DNA of 64,000 nucleotides from Chloroflexota bacterium (GTDB taxonomy: Bacteria > Chloroflexota > Dehalococcoidia > Lucifugimonadales > Lucifugimonadaceae): contig JAQCHZ010000014.1 of NCBI GenBank assembly GCA_027618835.1, forward strand, positions 1 through 64,000, written 5' to 3'. A program made the translations under genes and the position numbers. Of the stretch, positions 9,590-18,831 are shown one piece after another; the stretch's first letter is position 1, and each line of letters begins with the position of its first letter. A model generated the notes under the pieces. It was not told the origin of the DNA. It ran no database searches and saw only the letters and a list, made by a program, of their open reading frames with translations.

Positions 9590-10849
9590 TTGATCGACGC
9601 TCGATGCAGGGAGCACGCTATTTGCAAACCGCAATTAAAAAGCAACACTCGCGGCGGGAGTATACGCCGGTTTGAAGCCGATGTTGCCGGTCGATTAGCT
9701 CGAACCAACCGACACACCCGATTCTGTTGCGGCTATGATGCGGGTTGCTTCGACTTGCTCAGTGAAGAAACTATTACAGAGAGAAAAAAAACTTTGGCTC
9801 GAACTTTTCGCCTCTGGGCACTGTCGGATACGCATGTTGGAACCGAGATTAAATACGGCCGTCGTTCGCTTGAAGAGGTGATCCAGCACGCCGAAGCGTG
9901 GCCTAACGCCGATGGACAATCCGGCGGATTCGATATCGCAGTGAACCTTGGCGACTTTTCAGGGTCGCAGCTACCGCCAGATGACGAAGAGGGCGAACTG
10001 GTCGTTTCGCAGTACGCATCGGCGAAGCAGCACGGTCGTGAGCATTTTTACGATGTGATCGGAAACCACGATGCTTCGGGTGCCGACGAACCGACCCAAT
10101 GGTGGTTCCAAAAGTGGATCGACCCGACCGGTGAATGCACAGAATTCTCGGGAATCGACAATTCAGCTCGACCGTATCCGGCCACTGGCACATGGGAGAA
10201 CTACTCGTTCGAAGTAGGCAATGTCGTGTTCCTAATGATGGCCGATCGAAATGACGGTGGAGCTCCCATTGGTCGAGGCGAGTTCGGCGGATATCCGGCA
10301 GGGGCGATTTCGGAAGAGACGTTCCAGTGGTGGACTCAGAAGGTCGCAGAAAACAAAGACAAGATCGTTATTTCAGCTCATCACCACATGATTAAAGAGA
10401 CGACGGTAGCCTCAGGACTAAACGAGGGTTGCGACGAGGGCTATCACGGTCGCATGCCAGACGGTGGCGCACCCGGGTCATCGTTCATTTACTGGGTGGG
10501 TGGTCAAAAAGATTCAGGCCGCATCGAGTCTTTTTTGGAAGCGAACAGCCCTGCAATCGATCTATGGTTGGGCGCTCATACCCACACCCATCCCGACGAC
10601 ACAACCGGTGAGCGATCTCACGTCGAGCAAAAGTGGGGTGCGAACTTCGTGAACGTTTCTGCGGTTACTCGCTATCACGGCCAGCGGAACTCGATTCCGA
10701 TGAGTCGACTGTTCACGTTTACTGAAGGATCAGATGAAGTTCGGGTGCAGTGCTATTTACATACCGACCAATACGCCGATAAGGGCTGGTACGAACCATC
10801 CGAGCGAACAATCAAACTACGCCACAATTTCGAGGCACCATCCAAATGA
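9590..10849 (+). CDS. calcineurin-like metallophosphoesterase
   Basis: FRLWALSDTHVG, VNLGDFSG, DVIGNHDASG, ISAHHHM, LGAHTHTHPDD. True start may be TTG at 9794 just before ARTFRLWALSDTH. Confidence 0.85.
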   Translation: MIDARCREHAICKPQLKSNTRGGSIRRFEADVAGRLARTNRHTRFCCGYDAGCFDLLSEETITERKKTLARTFRLWALSDTHVGTEIKYGRRSLEEVIQHAEAWPNADGQSGGFDIAVNLGDFSGSQLPPDDEEGELVVSQYASAKQHGREHFYDVIGNHDASGADEPTQWWFQKWIDPTGECTEFSGIDNSARPYPATGTWENYSFEVGNVVFLMMADRNDGGAPIGRGEFGGYPAGAISEETFQWWTQKVAENKDKIVISAHHHMIKETTVASGLNEGCDEGYHGRMPDGGAPGSSFIYWVGGQKDSGRIESFLEANSPAIDLWLGAHTHTHPDDTTGERSHVEQKWGANFVNVSAVTRYHGQRNSIPMSRLFTFTEGSDEVRVQCYLHTDQYADKGWYEPSERTIKLRHNFEAPSK

Positions 10850-11646
10850 CCGATCAACCTAGGTCAATACAACAACTCTTCGATCTCAAAGGCCGAACCG
10901 CCATCGTAACCGGCGGCGGTACGCATCTCGGAACGGCGTTCACTGAAGCCCTTTGCGATCTTGGTGCGAAGGTCTACATTGCTTCTCGGAGAGCCGAACT
11001 TTGCGAAGAGGTCTCTGAACGACTTCGTGGTCGAGGCATGGACGTTACGGCGATGGGCTGTGACGTGACCATTGAATCGGAGGTCGATGCGCTGGTCGAC
11101 AGAGTCATGAACGATAACGGCCGACTTGACATAGCCATTTGCAACGCAGGTGGTTCGTTCACGACGAACTATCCGCCCAATGGCGATATCGAGGAGTTCA
11201 GGCGAACACTCGATGTGAACCTAACTGGCACGTACATCACTGCGCAGTCGGCGGGTAGGGCGATGATTCCTGCAAAACGTGGATCGATCGTCACGTTAGG
11301 TTCGATTGCTTCAACGCTGGCGATGGACACCCGTATCTATAACTCAGAGTTCAAGCGTTCTGGTCCTCCTTACATCGCCGCAAAAGGTGGTGTGCTGAGC
11401 CTGACACGAGCGATGGCTGCAGAGTTTGGCGAACACGGAATTACCGTGAACTGCATTAGTCCCGGACAAATCCCACGGACAGACTCCGACGCCAATCAGG
11501 TCGAGACCTTTCGCAAGATGATCCCGCTCCAGCGAACCGGTTTGTCGCAAGACCTAAAAGGCACAGCAGCTTTATTGGCATCAGATGCCGGAGCATGGAT
11601 CACCGGCCAAGAATTCCGAGTTGATGGCGGCTGGTCGATCTGGTAG
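10846..11646 (+). CDS. SDR family oxidoreductase
   Basis: 266 aa; AIVTGGGTHLGTAF, CNAGG, catalytic YIAAK, TVNCISPG; overlaps the upstream stop by 4 nt. Confidence 0.93.
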   Translation: MTDQPRSIQQLFDLKGRTAIVTGGGTHLGTAFTEALCDLGAKVYIASRRAELCEEVSERLRGRGMDVTAMGCDVTIESEVDALVDRVMNDNGRLDIAICNAGGSFTTNYPPNGDIEEFRRTLDVNLTGTYITAQSAGRAMIPAKRGSIVTLGSIASTLAMDTRIYNSEFKRSGPPYIAAKGGVLSLTRAMAAEFGEHGITVNCISPGQIPRTDSDANQVETFRKMIPLQRTGLSQDLKGTAALLASDAGAWITGQEFRVDGGWSIW

Positions 11647-11719
11647 CCGATGGCTAGTTTTCTGCTTGACGAAGATTTGGCTGGAATTGTAGAGACGCGA
11701 CTAATCGAGTTTCCAGCGC

Positions 11720-12613
11720 TTAGATCAGGCCAGCACTCTTCATCGCAACCCGGATGATCTCACGGTCGGCGTCTGTGGCTGATGGATTCGGCAGGCGAGG
11801 AGCACCACCGTCGTAGCCGAGAAGATCCATTGCCGCTTTGATTCCAGCCGCTCCGCGATCTAGGATCTGCTGATCGGCTTCGATGATTCGACTCTGAATT
11901 TCCTGCGCTGTTGCAAGATCGCCGTTCATGACGCTTGAGATGATCTGGAGACACTCGGTTGGCGCAACGTTTCCGAACATCAGGCACGCACCATTCGCTC
12001 CAATAGCGCTCATAGCGAGAAGCAATAGACCGTTTCCGAGCCAGAACGGCTTGTCAGTCGTTACGAAGTTACGGACTCTTGCCTCGAACCGAACGTTGCC
12101 CGAAGCTATGTAGCCCCAGACGTTATCGATATCCACGAGTTCGCCGATCACTTCAGGCTCGGCACCAACTGGTGCCGCTCCCCCAGCAAACATGCCGGGA
12201 GCCATCTGGTGAATGATCACGACAGGAGCTGGAACCCGCGGCACGACCTGCTCGAAGTAGCCAGTGACGTTCTTCGTGAGTCGTGGGATTCGAATGCGAA
12301 TCATCTCAGCGCCGGCTTTGACCAAATCTTCCGCCAAACGAATCGAATCGGTGACGGACGAGCTGTCGACTCCTCCAACGATGAACTTCTCGCCGTTTCG
12401 AGCGTTGTTCACAGTGCGAACAATTTCGAGTCGTTCTGCTTCCGACAAAAACTGCTCTTCGCCGTTTTCTGAATTCAGTACAAATCCCGAAAGCGGAGTT
12501 TTAAGCCACTTTTCTACGTTTCTTTCGATAGCGGCGTAATCGACCGAATCGTCTGCCTTTAATGGCGTAGGACTTGGTGCAACAACGATTGGATTGGAAC
12601 TTGGAATTGGCAT
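11720..12613 (-). CDS. dihydrodipicolinate synthase (DapA)-family protein lacking the canonical catalytic Lys/Tyr
   Basis: Start at MPIPSSNPIVVAPSPTPL; overall DapA pattern (LSEAERLEIVRTV, GSDSSSVTDSIRLAEDLVKAGA-like region, C-terminal RLPNPSATDADREIIRVAMKSAGLI), but IIHQMA and NVWGYIASGN replace ILYNVP and NIIGIKEATGN. Confidence 0.85.
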   Translation of the reverse strand: MPIPSSNPIVVAPSPTPLKADDSVDYAAIERNVEKWLKTPLSGFVLNSENGEEQFLSEAERLEIVRTVNNARNGEKFIVGGVDSSSVTDSIRLAEDLVKAGAEMIRIRIPRLTKNVTGYFEQVVPRVPAPVVIIHQMAPGMFAGGAAPVGAEPEVIGELVDIDNVWGYIASGNVRFEARVRNFVTTDKPFWLGNGLLLLAMSAIGANGACLMFGNVAPTECLQIISSVMNGDLATAQEIQSRIIEADQQILDRGAAGIKAAMDLLGYDGGAPRLPNPSATDADREIIRVAMKSAGLI

Positions 12614-12842
12614 GTGATTAGATTTTTCAGAGGGTTCATGGGAGGTGGACTTCAAGTATGTCCGAACTCGATGTCGACCGCTGAACGATCTCCCTGTTGA
12701 ACGATAGATACTGAACTAAATTCGGCACGATAAATTTCGATAGTTGGCAAATAAGACCGTCCGGTCGCAAGAAAGCCCGAATAGCGCTCAACCAATCGAG
12801 CTATGCAAGATCGCCGTCACGAAGAAAAGGAACCCTTGGTTC

Positions 12843-13985
12843 TTACTGGTCGATCACACTTCCGTCGGCGTGAAGACGTGTAATTACTTCCCGCGGCTTC
12901 TCAGGGCACATCTCAACTGCGTTCGGCTTCAGATCAAGTCCGATGCCAGGCGCATCCGAGATCACCAGATAGCCGTTGCCGTCGTGTTGTGCCATTCCTG
13001 TGACCATGTTGCTCTTCGGCGCAACGTCTTCACCGATCGGGTACTCCTGCAATGCAAAGTTCGGTGCGGTTGCTGCGATTTGCAGGCAGGCAGCAGTCGA
13101 TACCGGCGAAAGCGGATTATGCGGCACAACTCCTACGTGACGAGCCTCAGCAAGAGCAGCGATCTTACGCGCACCTGAAATACCGCCAACCAAACAAACA
13201 TCCGGTCTGATGTACTGCACTGCGTTTCGCGAGAGCGCCATCTCGAATTCCCAGATCGACGTGAATCTCTCGCCGGTTGCGATAGGTATGTTGATCTTAT
13301 CAGCGACGTACGCCATCTCATCGAAGTTGTCCGGAGTTACAGGGTCCTCAAAGAAGTATGGGTGGAATTCTTCGATTCCGAGACCAAGCTGAACTGCTTC
13401 GGTCGGGGTCATCCGACGATGAATTTCGATACACAGGTCGACCCCCGTTCCGACTGCCTCGCGGTAGCCGCGTACGGTTTCGATCGCGTCGCCAATTTTA
13501 TCGGCGTGAGTTTTGAAATAAGGAACGTCGCGATCTTCGTCCAAGAACGGAGTCAGGTGACCCACAGCCGTGAAGCCTTGTTCCTTCGCATCGACGATTC
13601 CATCGGTCAGAACCTGAGTTGTATCGCCGAACACGTGATAGTAAACGCGCGCCTTGTCACGAACCTTGCCGCCTAATAGCTGATGAACCGGGGTGTCAAA
13701 GTGCTTACCCATGATGTCCCAAAGAGCGATGTCGATTGCACTCAGCGCACCCATAATCGCTGCCCCTCGGAAGTGCGAAAAGCGGTACATGTACTGCCAG
13801 TGATGCTCGATACGGAGTGGGTCTTCTCCAACGAGGTATCGACCAAATTTCTCGATAGCCGACTGCGAAGCCTCTAAAAAGCCCCACGCACCCGATTCAC
13901 CCAGACCAGTAATTCCAGCGTCGGTTTCGACCTGCACCAAAAGGTATCGGTCGAGCATCAATGGAGTGACTTTAGTGATTTTCAT
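12843..13985 (-). CDS. enolase superfamily protein, mannonate/galactonate dehydratase-like
   Basis: Start at MKITKVTPLML; ARVYYHVFGDT, CIEIHRRMTPTEAVQLG, FFEDPVTPDNF, PIATGERFTS, VPHNPLSPVST. Confidence 0.92.
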   Translation of the reverse strand: MKITKVTPLMLDRYLLVQVETDAGITGLGESGAWGFLEASQSAIEKFGRYLVGEDPLRIEHHWQYMYRFSHFRGAAIMGALSAIDIALWDIMGKHFDTPVHQLLGGKVRDKARVYYHVFGDTTQVLTDGIVDAKEQGFTAVGHLTPFLDEDRDVPYFKTHADKIGDAIETVRGYREAVGTGVDLCIEIHRRMTPTEAVQLGLGIEEFHPYFFEDPVTPDNFDEMAYVADKINIPIATGERFTSIWEFEMALSRNAVQYIRPDVCLVGGISGARKIAALAEARHVGVVPHNPLSPVSTAACLQIAATAPNFALQEYPIGEDVAPKSNMVTGMAQHDGNGYLVISDAPGIGLDLKPNAVEMCPEKPREVITRLHADGSVIDQ

Positions 13986-14112
13986 GGAAGCAAACACCGT
14001 TTTCTGTAGGCGGCAAATGCTTCCTACGATCGTGAAAGAGTTTTTGGTCGGTCTGTTGGCAGCGATATTATGCTCGCTAGAACATTTTCGCTACGGGAGA
14101 CCACTTATGCGC

Positions 14113-15303
14113 TCAGTCGAGTGGACGTGTGGAGACTTTTCCAGCGAACTCTTCGGTTATGTAGAGAGTCGAGTCAGTTGTGAGAAGGCTGGTTGGCGAA
14201 ACAACATTATCGGCAAACACCGTTGTCTCACTCCCATTCCAGATAAGGACTCGTCCGGGCAAGGATTTGGCATTTTTACTAAAATCTCCCCCCTCGAGAA
14301 CTTTCTCCGTATCTGATGAGAATTCCGCTATGTAGAGAGTGCCGTCGGGTCCAAATGTAATGTCGGTGACAGTGGTGAGCCCAGTGACAAACGGCTCAGC
14401 TTCTCCCTGGTCCAACGCATCTCCATCACCGTTTAGGTCTTCCACTCGCCATACAGCGGCCTCTCCGGCAGGATATGGATAGCCTGTCAGCGTACCGACG
14501 TAGATGGCACCATCAGGACCACGTGCTATCCCAGTTGGAACCACCTCAACTGCCGCTGTCTGATCCGGGATGGCAAAATTATAGAACACCACATAGTCAC
14601 GAATATTGCCGTCTAGGTCGACTGCTCGAAGAGAGTTTCCGCCGGGGTCCGACACAATCCACCCACCGACTTCAGGCGCGTTGACCATGTCATACGGGTT
14701 GGAGAATCGGTTATCAAGCGGAGCCCATCCATCGGTTATCGGCGTCACAGGCTCGTATCCGGCATCATCTGTGGTGCGGTACATCCGCGCTGACTGTTCG
14801 CCAATATATTCGCCCACGATGAAATACACCTCCCCGTTGAGAAGGCTGATCGCTGACGGACCGGCTTGGTATGCCCCTTCAGGACCTGTTTTGAGCGAAA
14901 ATGGCAGGCCTTTGGCGATCGGAATTACTTCGCCGTCATCTGTGACTTTGAGCAACCGACCTCGACCTGATTCTGCGGTCAGCAGGTTCCCGTCCTGGTC
15001 AAAAGCGAGTCAGCGTGGCGAACTAAGTCCTTCAGCCACAATCCCATCATCATCGACTGAACCGCTACCGCACGCCACCGAAGCAGCGACTATAAGGAGA
15101 GAAGCGATGATCGCTATTTGGCCCACTGATAGATGAAGGTTCCGTGCGGCTGACTTTAGATATGAATTCATGGTTTCGAGAGCCATATTATTTGGAAGTG
15201 TGTGCCACTGCTTGAAGTGATACCGATGGTAGTTAATATACTGGTCATTACGACCGGTTGGCCGGTTGGATTGGAGGATTGAGTGACTTTGCGGGCAAGC
15301 CAT
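14113..15303 (-). pseudogene. ScyD/ScyE-like beta-propeller lipoprotein interrupted by an in-frame TGA
   Basis: ORFs 15010-15303 and 14113-14955 are in the same frame. ...VAASVACGSGSVDDDGIVAEGLSSPR-[TGA 15010-15012]-LAFDQDGNLLTAESGRGRLLKVTDDGE... continues as a propeller repeat. Confidence 0.7.
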
Positions 15304-15377
15304 TTCACCCGATCTATGCTCCTGAATTTTTACGGATTTTGTTTGTTTTTATCCGAGTAGGAATTGGCTGGCCACCA

Positions 15378-16598
15378 CTACGCTCGGCGCAAGTCTTTCG
15401 AAAGTAGAAGTGCTACACCCGCCACCGGGGTTCCGAGCATGGCGCTGATTACGAGCGCTTCCTCGTTCCCGAGCCACTCAGCGACCGCTCCACCAAACAG
15501 CCAACCGAGCGGGAACGTGTTCATCGCAAGTACATAAAGGCTCATCACCCGTCCACGCATTTTCTCGGTTGCGGCTTGCTGGAACATCGTCAGCACAGAA
15601 GTCACCCACGGCATTGAGATCAGCCCCATGGCGAACAGTACGCCGAGGCTTAGAGGGAGCGAACGTGAGAAGCCGAAAATGACCATGCCGATGTCCCAAA
15701 CGGTTCCCATGATGAGCATCACATAAGCGTGCCTGCGATGAATTCCGTATATAGAAACGAACACGGCACCTATCAGCGTTCCTGCACCGAAGACTCCACC
15801 CATAATTCCGAATCCAGATGCGCCAATATCGAGCACGTCTTCTGCATACACGGGCATCAGGGCGAAAATCGCCACACCGAATAAATTTTGAGCGATTACG
15901 AGAAGCGTCAACCAGAGAAGCGGCGGTGTGTCGCGGGCGTACTTGAGACCTTCCACGAACTGACTGGCGAGTGACGGATTTGTTTCGCCATCGGGAATTG
16001 CGGGACGTTCCGCTTCGTGCACTCGTAAGAGCAGAAGCAGTCCAAATACGTTCCCTCCAACGACGAGCCAGTAGACAGTATGTGCACCAGAAGCCGCAAT
16101 TACGAAACCGACGATCACCGGGCCAAGCATTTCGCCGGTGGTTTGAGCGACGGCCAAAATACCGTTAGCGTTTACGAGTCGGTCTGATTTCACGATATCG
16201 GCGATCAGGGCGTAGAACGCGGGACCGTACAGTGCGGCGCCAATGCCTCCGATCACAGAAACCGCGATCATGTGCCAAGCGACCAGTAGTTCAGTTGAGA
16301 TAAGGATCGCAGTAACCGCAGATGCAGCGGCGATTAACGCTCCGGCTCCTATCATCAGGTTTCTTCGACCGAATCGATCGGATATGACTCCGCCCATCAG
16401 CGCGAATGCTAGAACCGGGATGGCGCGTACCCCTGCGACTAGCCCAATCCACAGCTGCGATTGGGTTAGTTCAAAGACTACCCACGAACTCGCCGTGCCA
16501 CGCATAAATATGCCGAGGTCGAACGTCGCCTGACTAATAACGAGGGCGCGAAACTGGGCGTCGGAAAGGACATCTGCCGCTTTTGGTCGAAATCTCAT
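15378..16598 (-). CDS. MFS transporter
   Basis: 406 aa, about 12 hydrophobic helices, ISDRFGRRNLM motif, KMRGRVMSLY. Confidence 0.92.
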   Translation of the reverse strand: MRFRPKAADVLSDAQFRALVISQATFDLGIFMRGTASSWVVFELTQSQLWIGLVAGVRAIPVLAFALMGGVISDRFGRRNLMIGAGALIAAASAVTAILISTELLVAWHMIAVSVIGGIGAALYGPAFYALIADIVKSDRLVNANGILAVAQTTGEMLGPVIVGFVIAASGAHTVYWLVVGGNVFGLLLLLRVHEAERPAIPDGETNPSLASQFVEGLKYARDTPPLLWLTLLVIAQNLFGVAIFALMPVYAEDVLDIGASGFGIMGGVFGAGTLIGAVFVSIYGIHRRHAYVMLIMGTVWDIGMVIFGFSRSLPLSLGVLFAMGLISMPWVTSVLTMFQQAATEKMRGRVMSLYVLAMNTFPLGWLFGGAVAEWLGNEEALVISAMLGTPVAGVALLLSKDLRRA

Positions 16599-17438
16599 TT
16601 ACTTGACTGCAGCGACGAGATTTTCGAGCACGATAGCGACACCGTGATCGTCGTTGGACGCAGTATCGTATTTGGCGAGCGATTTGATCTCCGGAATTGC
16701 GTTCGCAACCGCTACCGACCATCCGCAATCACGTGTGAGATCGATGTCGACGTAGTCATCTCCGAATGAAAGCACGTCAGCCAGCGGAATGCTCGCAGAC
16801 TTCAGTAGATCAGCCACCGCACCAGATTTACTCGCCTTTGTAGGAACAACGTTCAGGAATTGCAGTCTTGCTGCTCGAATCACACCTGTTTCAGTGGAGA
16901 GCTCGTTTTCCAACATGTCCGCGATGGTTTCTAAGTTTTGATTCATACCGTTGATCGAAATCTTCACTGGTTCAAGTCGTAAAGCTTCTTCGAACGACAC
17001 GACCATGGTGGGCGTTGCCATGTTGAATGCCCATAGTTCGTTTATGTCATCGTCGTGATTGACTGCGAACCGGTCACCGTCAATCTCTAGCGTCATACGC
17101 GCCCACGGTGCGTGTTCATTCGCTAGCCGCCAGCAAATACGAGCATCTTCTAAACTCATCTCGCGCTTCATAAACCCAGTTAGCCCCGCTTTGCCTTGTG
17201 CGATCGTGCCGTTCATCTGAACTATTGAAGTGATTTCGAGAATGTCTTCGCCAACCAGCGTGGGCAAAACTCGTTCGGGGCGCGACGTGGCGATAACCAT
17301 CGGTATGCCAATGGCGTGAACCGAATGCAGAGCAGTACGAGTTCGGTCGTCGATACGAGCGTTCGAGTTGAGGGTCGTCTCATCGAGATCCATGGCGATC
17401 GCCTTGGGGGAGGATGAGGAGAAGTCGGGAAGATTCAT
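16599..17438 (-). CDS. HAD superfamily (Cof-like) hydrolase
   Basis: 279 aa; AIAMDLDETTLNSNA, VIATSRPERV, VLSFGDDYVDIDL. Confidence 0.9.
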   Translation of the reverse strand: MNLPDFSSSSPKAIAMDLDETTLNSNARIDDRTRTALHSVHAIGIPMVIATSRPERVLPTLVGEDILEITSIVQMNGTIAQGKAGLTGFMKREMSLEDARICWRLANEHAPWARMTLEIDGDRFAVNHDDDINELWAFNMATPTMVVSFEEALRLEPVKISINGMNQNLETIADMLENELSTETGVIRAARLQFLNVVPTKASKSGAVADLLKSASIPLADVLSFGDDYVDIDLTRDCGWSVAVANAIPEIKSLAKYDTASNDDHGVAIVLENLVAAVK

Positions 17439-18784
17439 TCTGAGTTACTGGCTGAGTTGCTAGATGAGCTATCGGTCGCAGGATCGTTTGCGGGATGCGT
17501 TGATTTGGTGGATTTACGAAGTAAGGCTGGCCATTTGAGGGCTGCAAATACGGTAGCTGTTAATCCGATAGCACCCAGCGTACCGATCATCGCTGCCGAG
17601 CCAATATCTTCTGATATCCACCCGCCAAGCAAAAGCCCCAATGGCAAACCGTATATGCCGAGCGACCTGATTCCCATCACGCGTCCTCGGGTTTCTGCTG
17701 GTGCGGATCGTAGTAACCCGACAACCATTCCGACGAACGTCGCACCACCGCTGAATCCCCAAAAAACGAGTATCAGGGCGAATAGCCAGAGCGGAGGTAC
17801 GAGCGCGAGGGTGAGCATTAGCGCGTGCCATATCAACGATCCGACGATCATTATTCGCGCAGGGTTACTTACGTTCGGTCGCAGACCGATTGCCAACGCA
17901 CCGGCGAGCGCACCGATCGATGCTGAAGCCGCCAATAAGCCGATTCTGGTTCCACCTAGACCGAACAGTTCATCGCCAATAACCGTCATCAGCCCATTAA
18001 CGATAGGGAACGCCGTGAATTCGATGAGGAACGAGAAGAAGATCAGCCCGGGAAGCAATTCGCTTTGTCTCACATAGCGAAATCCCTCACGTAGACCCGT
18101 TCTAATGCTTTCAGCATGGACAGTGTTAGCCACAACTCTCGATGTGACCTTGAGCGATGCGAGCGTCGCCAGCAGGTAAAGAACTGTTATTGCCAAATAA
18201 GCCCAATCAAGACCGAGCGTTGCAAAAATCGTTCCACCGGCAATCGAGCCGACCACTCTTGCGCCGTCTAGCGTCGAGCGAGAAAGTCCTATTGCACCGT
18301 GAAGCGAGTGAGCAGGAACAACGTCGGCAGTCAGTGCTTGAACGAGCACAAGATCGAGCATCCGAACCATGCTGCCCAAAGTGACGATTACGTAGGCATG
18401 CCACAGTTCGAGGGTATCTGTGAAGACGAGAATCGTGAGTACGATTGCCAAAACCGCACCGAATACTCGCACCCAAACTTGCAATTTCTTGCGGTCGAAC
18501 CGGTCGACCATTAATCCATAAAGCGGACCCAGCAATGTTCCTGCGAATTTGAGAGCGCCGATTAGTCCGACGAGCATAGGCGAGCCGGTGTCGCGTAGAA
18601 CGAACATCGCCAGAACGATGATCTCCATTTCGATCGCCCATAGGCTGAGCGCTTCTGAAGACCACACGAACTTGTAGTCGCCGTATCGCAAAACGCTAAA
18701 CGGGTTAAATCCTGTGCCACACGTCGAGTCACCAGATATTTCATCTTGCGTGACAGTTGATTCAGAGTGTGGAGGTTTTACCAT
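17435..18784 (-). CDS. MFS transporter
   Basis: 449 aa; LMVDRFDRKKLQVW, ETRGRVMGIRSLG; 4-nt overlap with the HAD gene. Confidence 0.92.
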   Translation of the reverse strand: MVKPPHSESTVTQDEISGDSTCGTGFNPFSVLRYGDYKFVWSSEALSLWAIEMEIIVLAMFVLRDTGSPMLVGLIGALKFAGTLLGPLYGLMVDRFDRKKLQVWVRVFGAVLAIVLTILVFTDTLELWHAYVIVTLGSMVRMLDLVLVQALTADVVPAHSLHGAIGLSRSTLDGARVVGSIAGGTIFATLGLDWAYLAITVLYLLATLASLKVTSRVVANTVHAESIRTGLREGFRYVRQSELLPGLIFFSFLIEFTAFPIVNGLMTVIGDELFGLGGTRIGLLAASASIGALAGALAIGLRPNVSNPARIMIVGSLIWHALMLTLALVPPLWLFALILVFWGFSGGATFVGMVVGLLRSAPAETRGRVMGIRSLGIYGLPLGLLLGGWISEDIGSAAMIGTLGAIGLTATVFAALKWPALLRKSTKSTHPANDPATDSSSSNSASNSE

Positions 18785-18831
18785 CGGCGCGATTTTGTCA
18801 TGCCGTGATAGGAATCAGGGAAGCGTACTCG

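Noticed and set aside
15010-15012. Possible selenocysteine or alternative-code reading of the TGA in the ScyD-like gene
   Set aside because: The equivalent residue in the family is normally Gly or Trp rather than a catalytic Cys, no SECIS-like structure was evident, and other genes appear to use the standard code.
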